Of a DNA stretch of 64,000 nucleotides, positions 62,962 through 64,000 are shown piece after piece. The notes under the pieces are model-generated. The model was not told the origin of the DNA and did not search any database. It saw only the letters and a program-made list of their open reading frames with translations. Both the position numbers and the translations under genes were made by a program. Location of the stretch: contig OZ038467.1 in assembly GCA_964036295.1 (NCBI GenBank), positions 6,627,001 to 6,691,000 on the forward strand. The letters run 5' to 3'. Source of the stretch: Plumapathes pennacea (Eukaryota; Cnidaria; Anthozoa; Antipatharia; Myriopathidae). Positions within the stretch are counted from its first letter, which is position 1, and the number at the start of each line of letters is the position of its first letter.

Positions 62962-63319
62962 TATTATATACATACTGAGACATACTCACGAAAAAGCCAT
63001 ATCGTAAAATTTCGTACGCAAATGAGTTCTAGCCAATGAGAGGCCGCGAACGACGCTTTTCACACGTGAAAAAAATCGTTCGTCCAATCACAAGCTGCGA
63101 ACGACGATTTTTCACTACTTTTAAAGGGTTTCCCGGTCCCATCATAAATGTCTCAGTATGTATATAATAAACAGAAAACATCATGGAAAGTGCTTTGTAC
63201 AGTTTTTATTCACTCGTTGTTTCGTATCATAAAACTCACTCGCTCGCAAAGCCTCGCTCGTTCGTTTTATGATACTTCACAACTCGTGAATAAAAACCGT
63301 ACGCGCGCACTTTCCATGA
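62962..63319. mobile_element. Paired-hairpin element, copy B
   Basis: Module 1 (62962-63171) has TIRs TATTATATACATACTGAGAC and GTCTCAGTATGTATATAATA. Module 2 (63181-63319) is a fold-back with arms TCATGGAAAGTGC...TTTTTATTCAC and the inverse, around ACTCACTCGCTCGCAAAGCC. It is followed by AGTAATCTCTATATATA. Framework words match copy A at 16189-16521. Confidence 0.75.
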
Positions 63320-63344
63320 AGTAATCTCTATATATACACGGAAT

Positions 63345-63640
63345 GCAATCAGCAACCGATTCTGAAGCAATGAAGAAAAGCTTTGGCTATCGAGGGGCAG
63401 TTTTGTGGAATAGTATTCCCAGTTATACCAGAAACTCAAATTCATTAGCACAATCAAGTTTATAGAGAACTTGATGTGTAATAAATACTAATAGTCACTC
63501 CTATTTATAACTGCTTGTAAATAGTTTTGCTTAACAAACGGCTCTCTGGTAGAGCATAATTGCTATATTTGAAAAATTTAGTAATGTGAAGAGATACCGC
63601 GTTTAAATAAAGATTCAATTCAGTTCAGTTCAGTTCAGTT
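63345..63640 (+). mobile_element. 3' end of a non-LTR retrotransposon (5'-truncated)
   Basis: A short frame reads FGYRGAVLWNSIPSYTRNS and then a stop (about 63382-63464). This resembles the C-terminal YRGxxLWNSLP signature of many animal non-LTR reverse transcriptases. It is followed by a 3' UTR and a tail of tandem ATTCAGTTCAG units (63615-63640), typical of such elements. The rest of the ORF is missing. Confidence 0.65.
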
Positions 63641-64000
63641 TTACACAGTCTTCATGAGTCAAATAAACGGCTACAAACAAACAGACTTCATGTGTAAATC
63701 AATTGCGTAGAATATTTTTTCGAGGGACGACTCGTATTTTAATACATTAAAAACATTGAAACATTGCAAAAATGTAAGAATGTGTAGCATACATCCTTTG
63801 CATCTTTCTTGCTGGTTTGACAAAGTCGTTTCTCGAAAAATATTCGAGGAATAACTTTCAAGTTTTCCGTAATTACTGTAAGTTTTAAATTTTACCTTCT
63901 ATGTACACGTGAAGTCTGCCGGATCTGCTTGTTTCAAGCTTGACAATTTTGAAGTATGCTAATATTGGGAAACATGCAAACACTCGGGACCATGCACTCT

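Overview
This window is animal nuclear DNA. It has multi-exon genes with GT-AG (and a few GC-AG) introns, long AT-rich intergenic and intronic stretches, and many short terminal-inverted-repeat elements. The gene sequences (paxillin, SART3, GLTP, a MANSC-domain protein) and the repeats (TTAA-flanked Kolobok/THAP elements, a Penelope GIY-YIG fragment, hairpin elements) suggest an anthozoan cnidarian, probably a stony coral. This was read by eye and not confirmed by a search.

Layout. 1-2453 (-): first two coding exons of an unrecognised gene. 2767-16892 (+): complete 27-exon SART3 (U4/U6 snRNP recycling factor), head-to-head with the first gene. 18096-27969 (+): a secreted MANSC-domain protein with a Ser/Thr-rich stem, whose large introns hold a Kolobok transposon and a 75-bp minisatellite. 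27970-31933: non-coding. 31934-35319 (-): a three-exon C2H2 zinc-finger gene, head-to-head across about 170 bp with 35489-38559 (+), a complete five-exon glycolipid transfer protein gene. 39706-45678 (+): complete seven-exon paxillin (five LD motifs, four LIM domains). 45546-53337 and 54356-61246: two copies of a tandem segmental duplication. It starts inside the last paxillin exon and carries an intronless TMEM45-like gene in each copy, with identical proteins. 61247-64000: transposon-derived DNA, including a Kolobok-type MITE, a paired-hairpin element and the 3' end of a non-LTR retrotransposon.

No operon or pathway links these genes. SART3 is nuclear (splicing), GLTP cytosolic (glycolipid transfer), paxillin is at focal adhesions, and TMEM45 is in membranes. 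From general knowledge, the human SART3, GLTP and PXN genes all lie on 12q23-q24, so this order may be a remnant of an ancient animal linkage group.

The most notable structures are: the asymmetric tandem duplication, with a later Penelope insertion in one copy that has a clear 13-bp target duplication; a paired-hairpin element found at two loci with the same framework but different arms; splice-site sequences copied into tandem repeats next to SART3 and paxillin exons; two GC-AG introns in SART3; and a palindrome whose centre differs between the duplicate copies.
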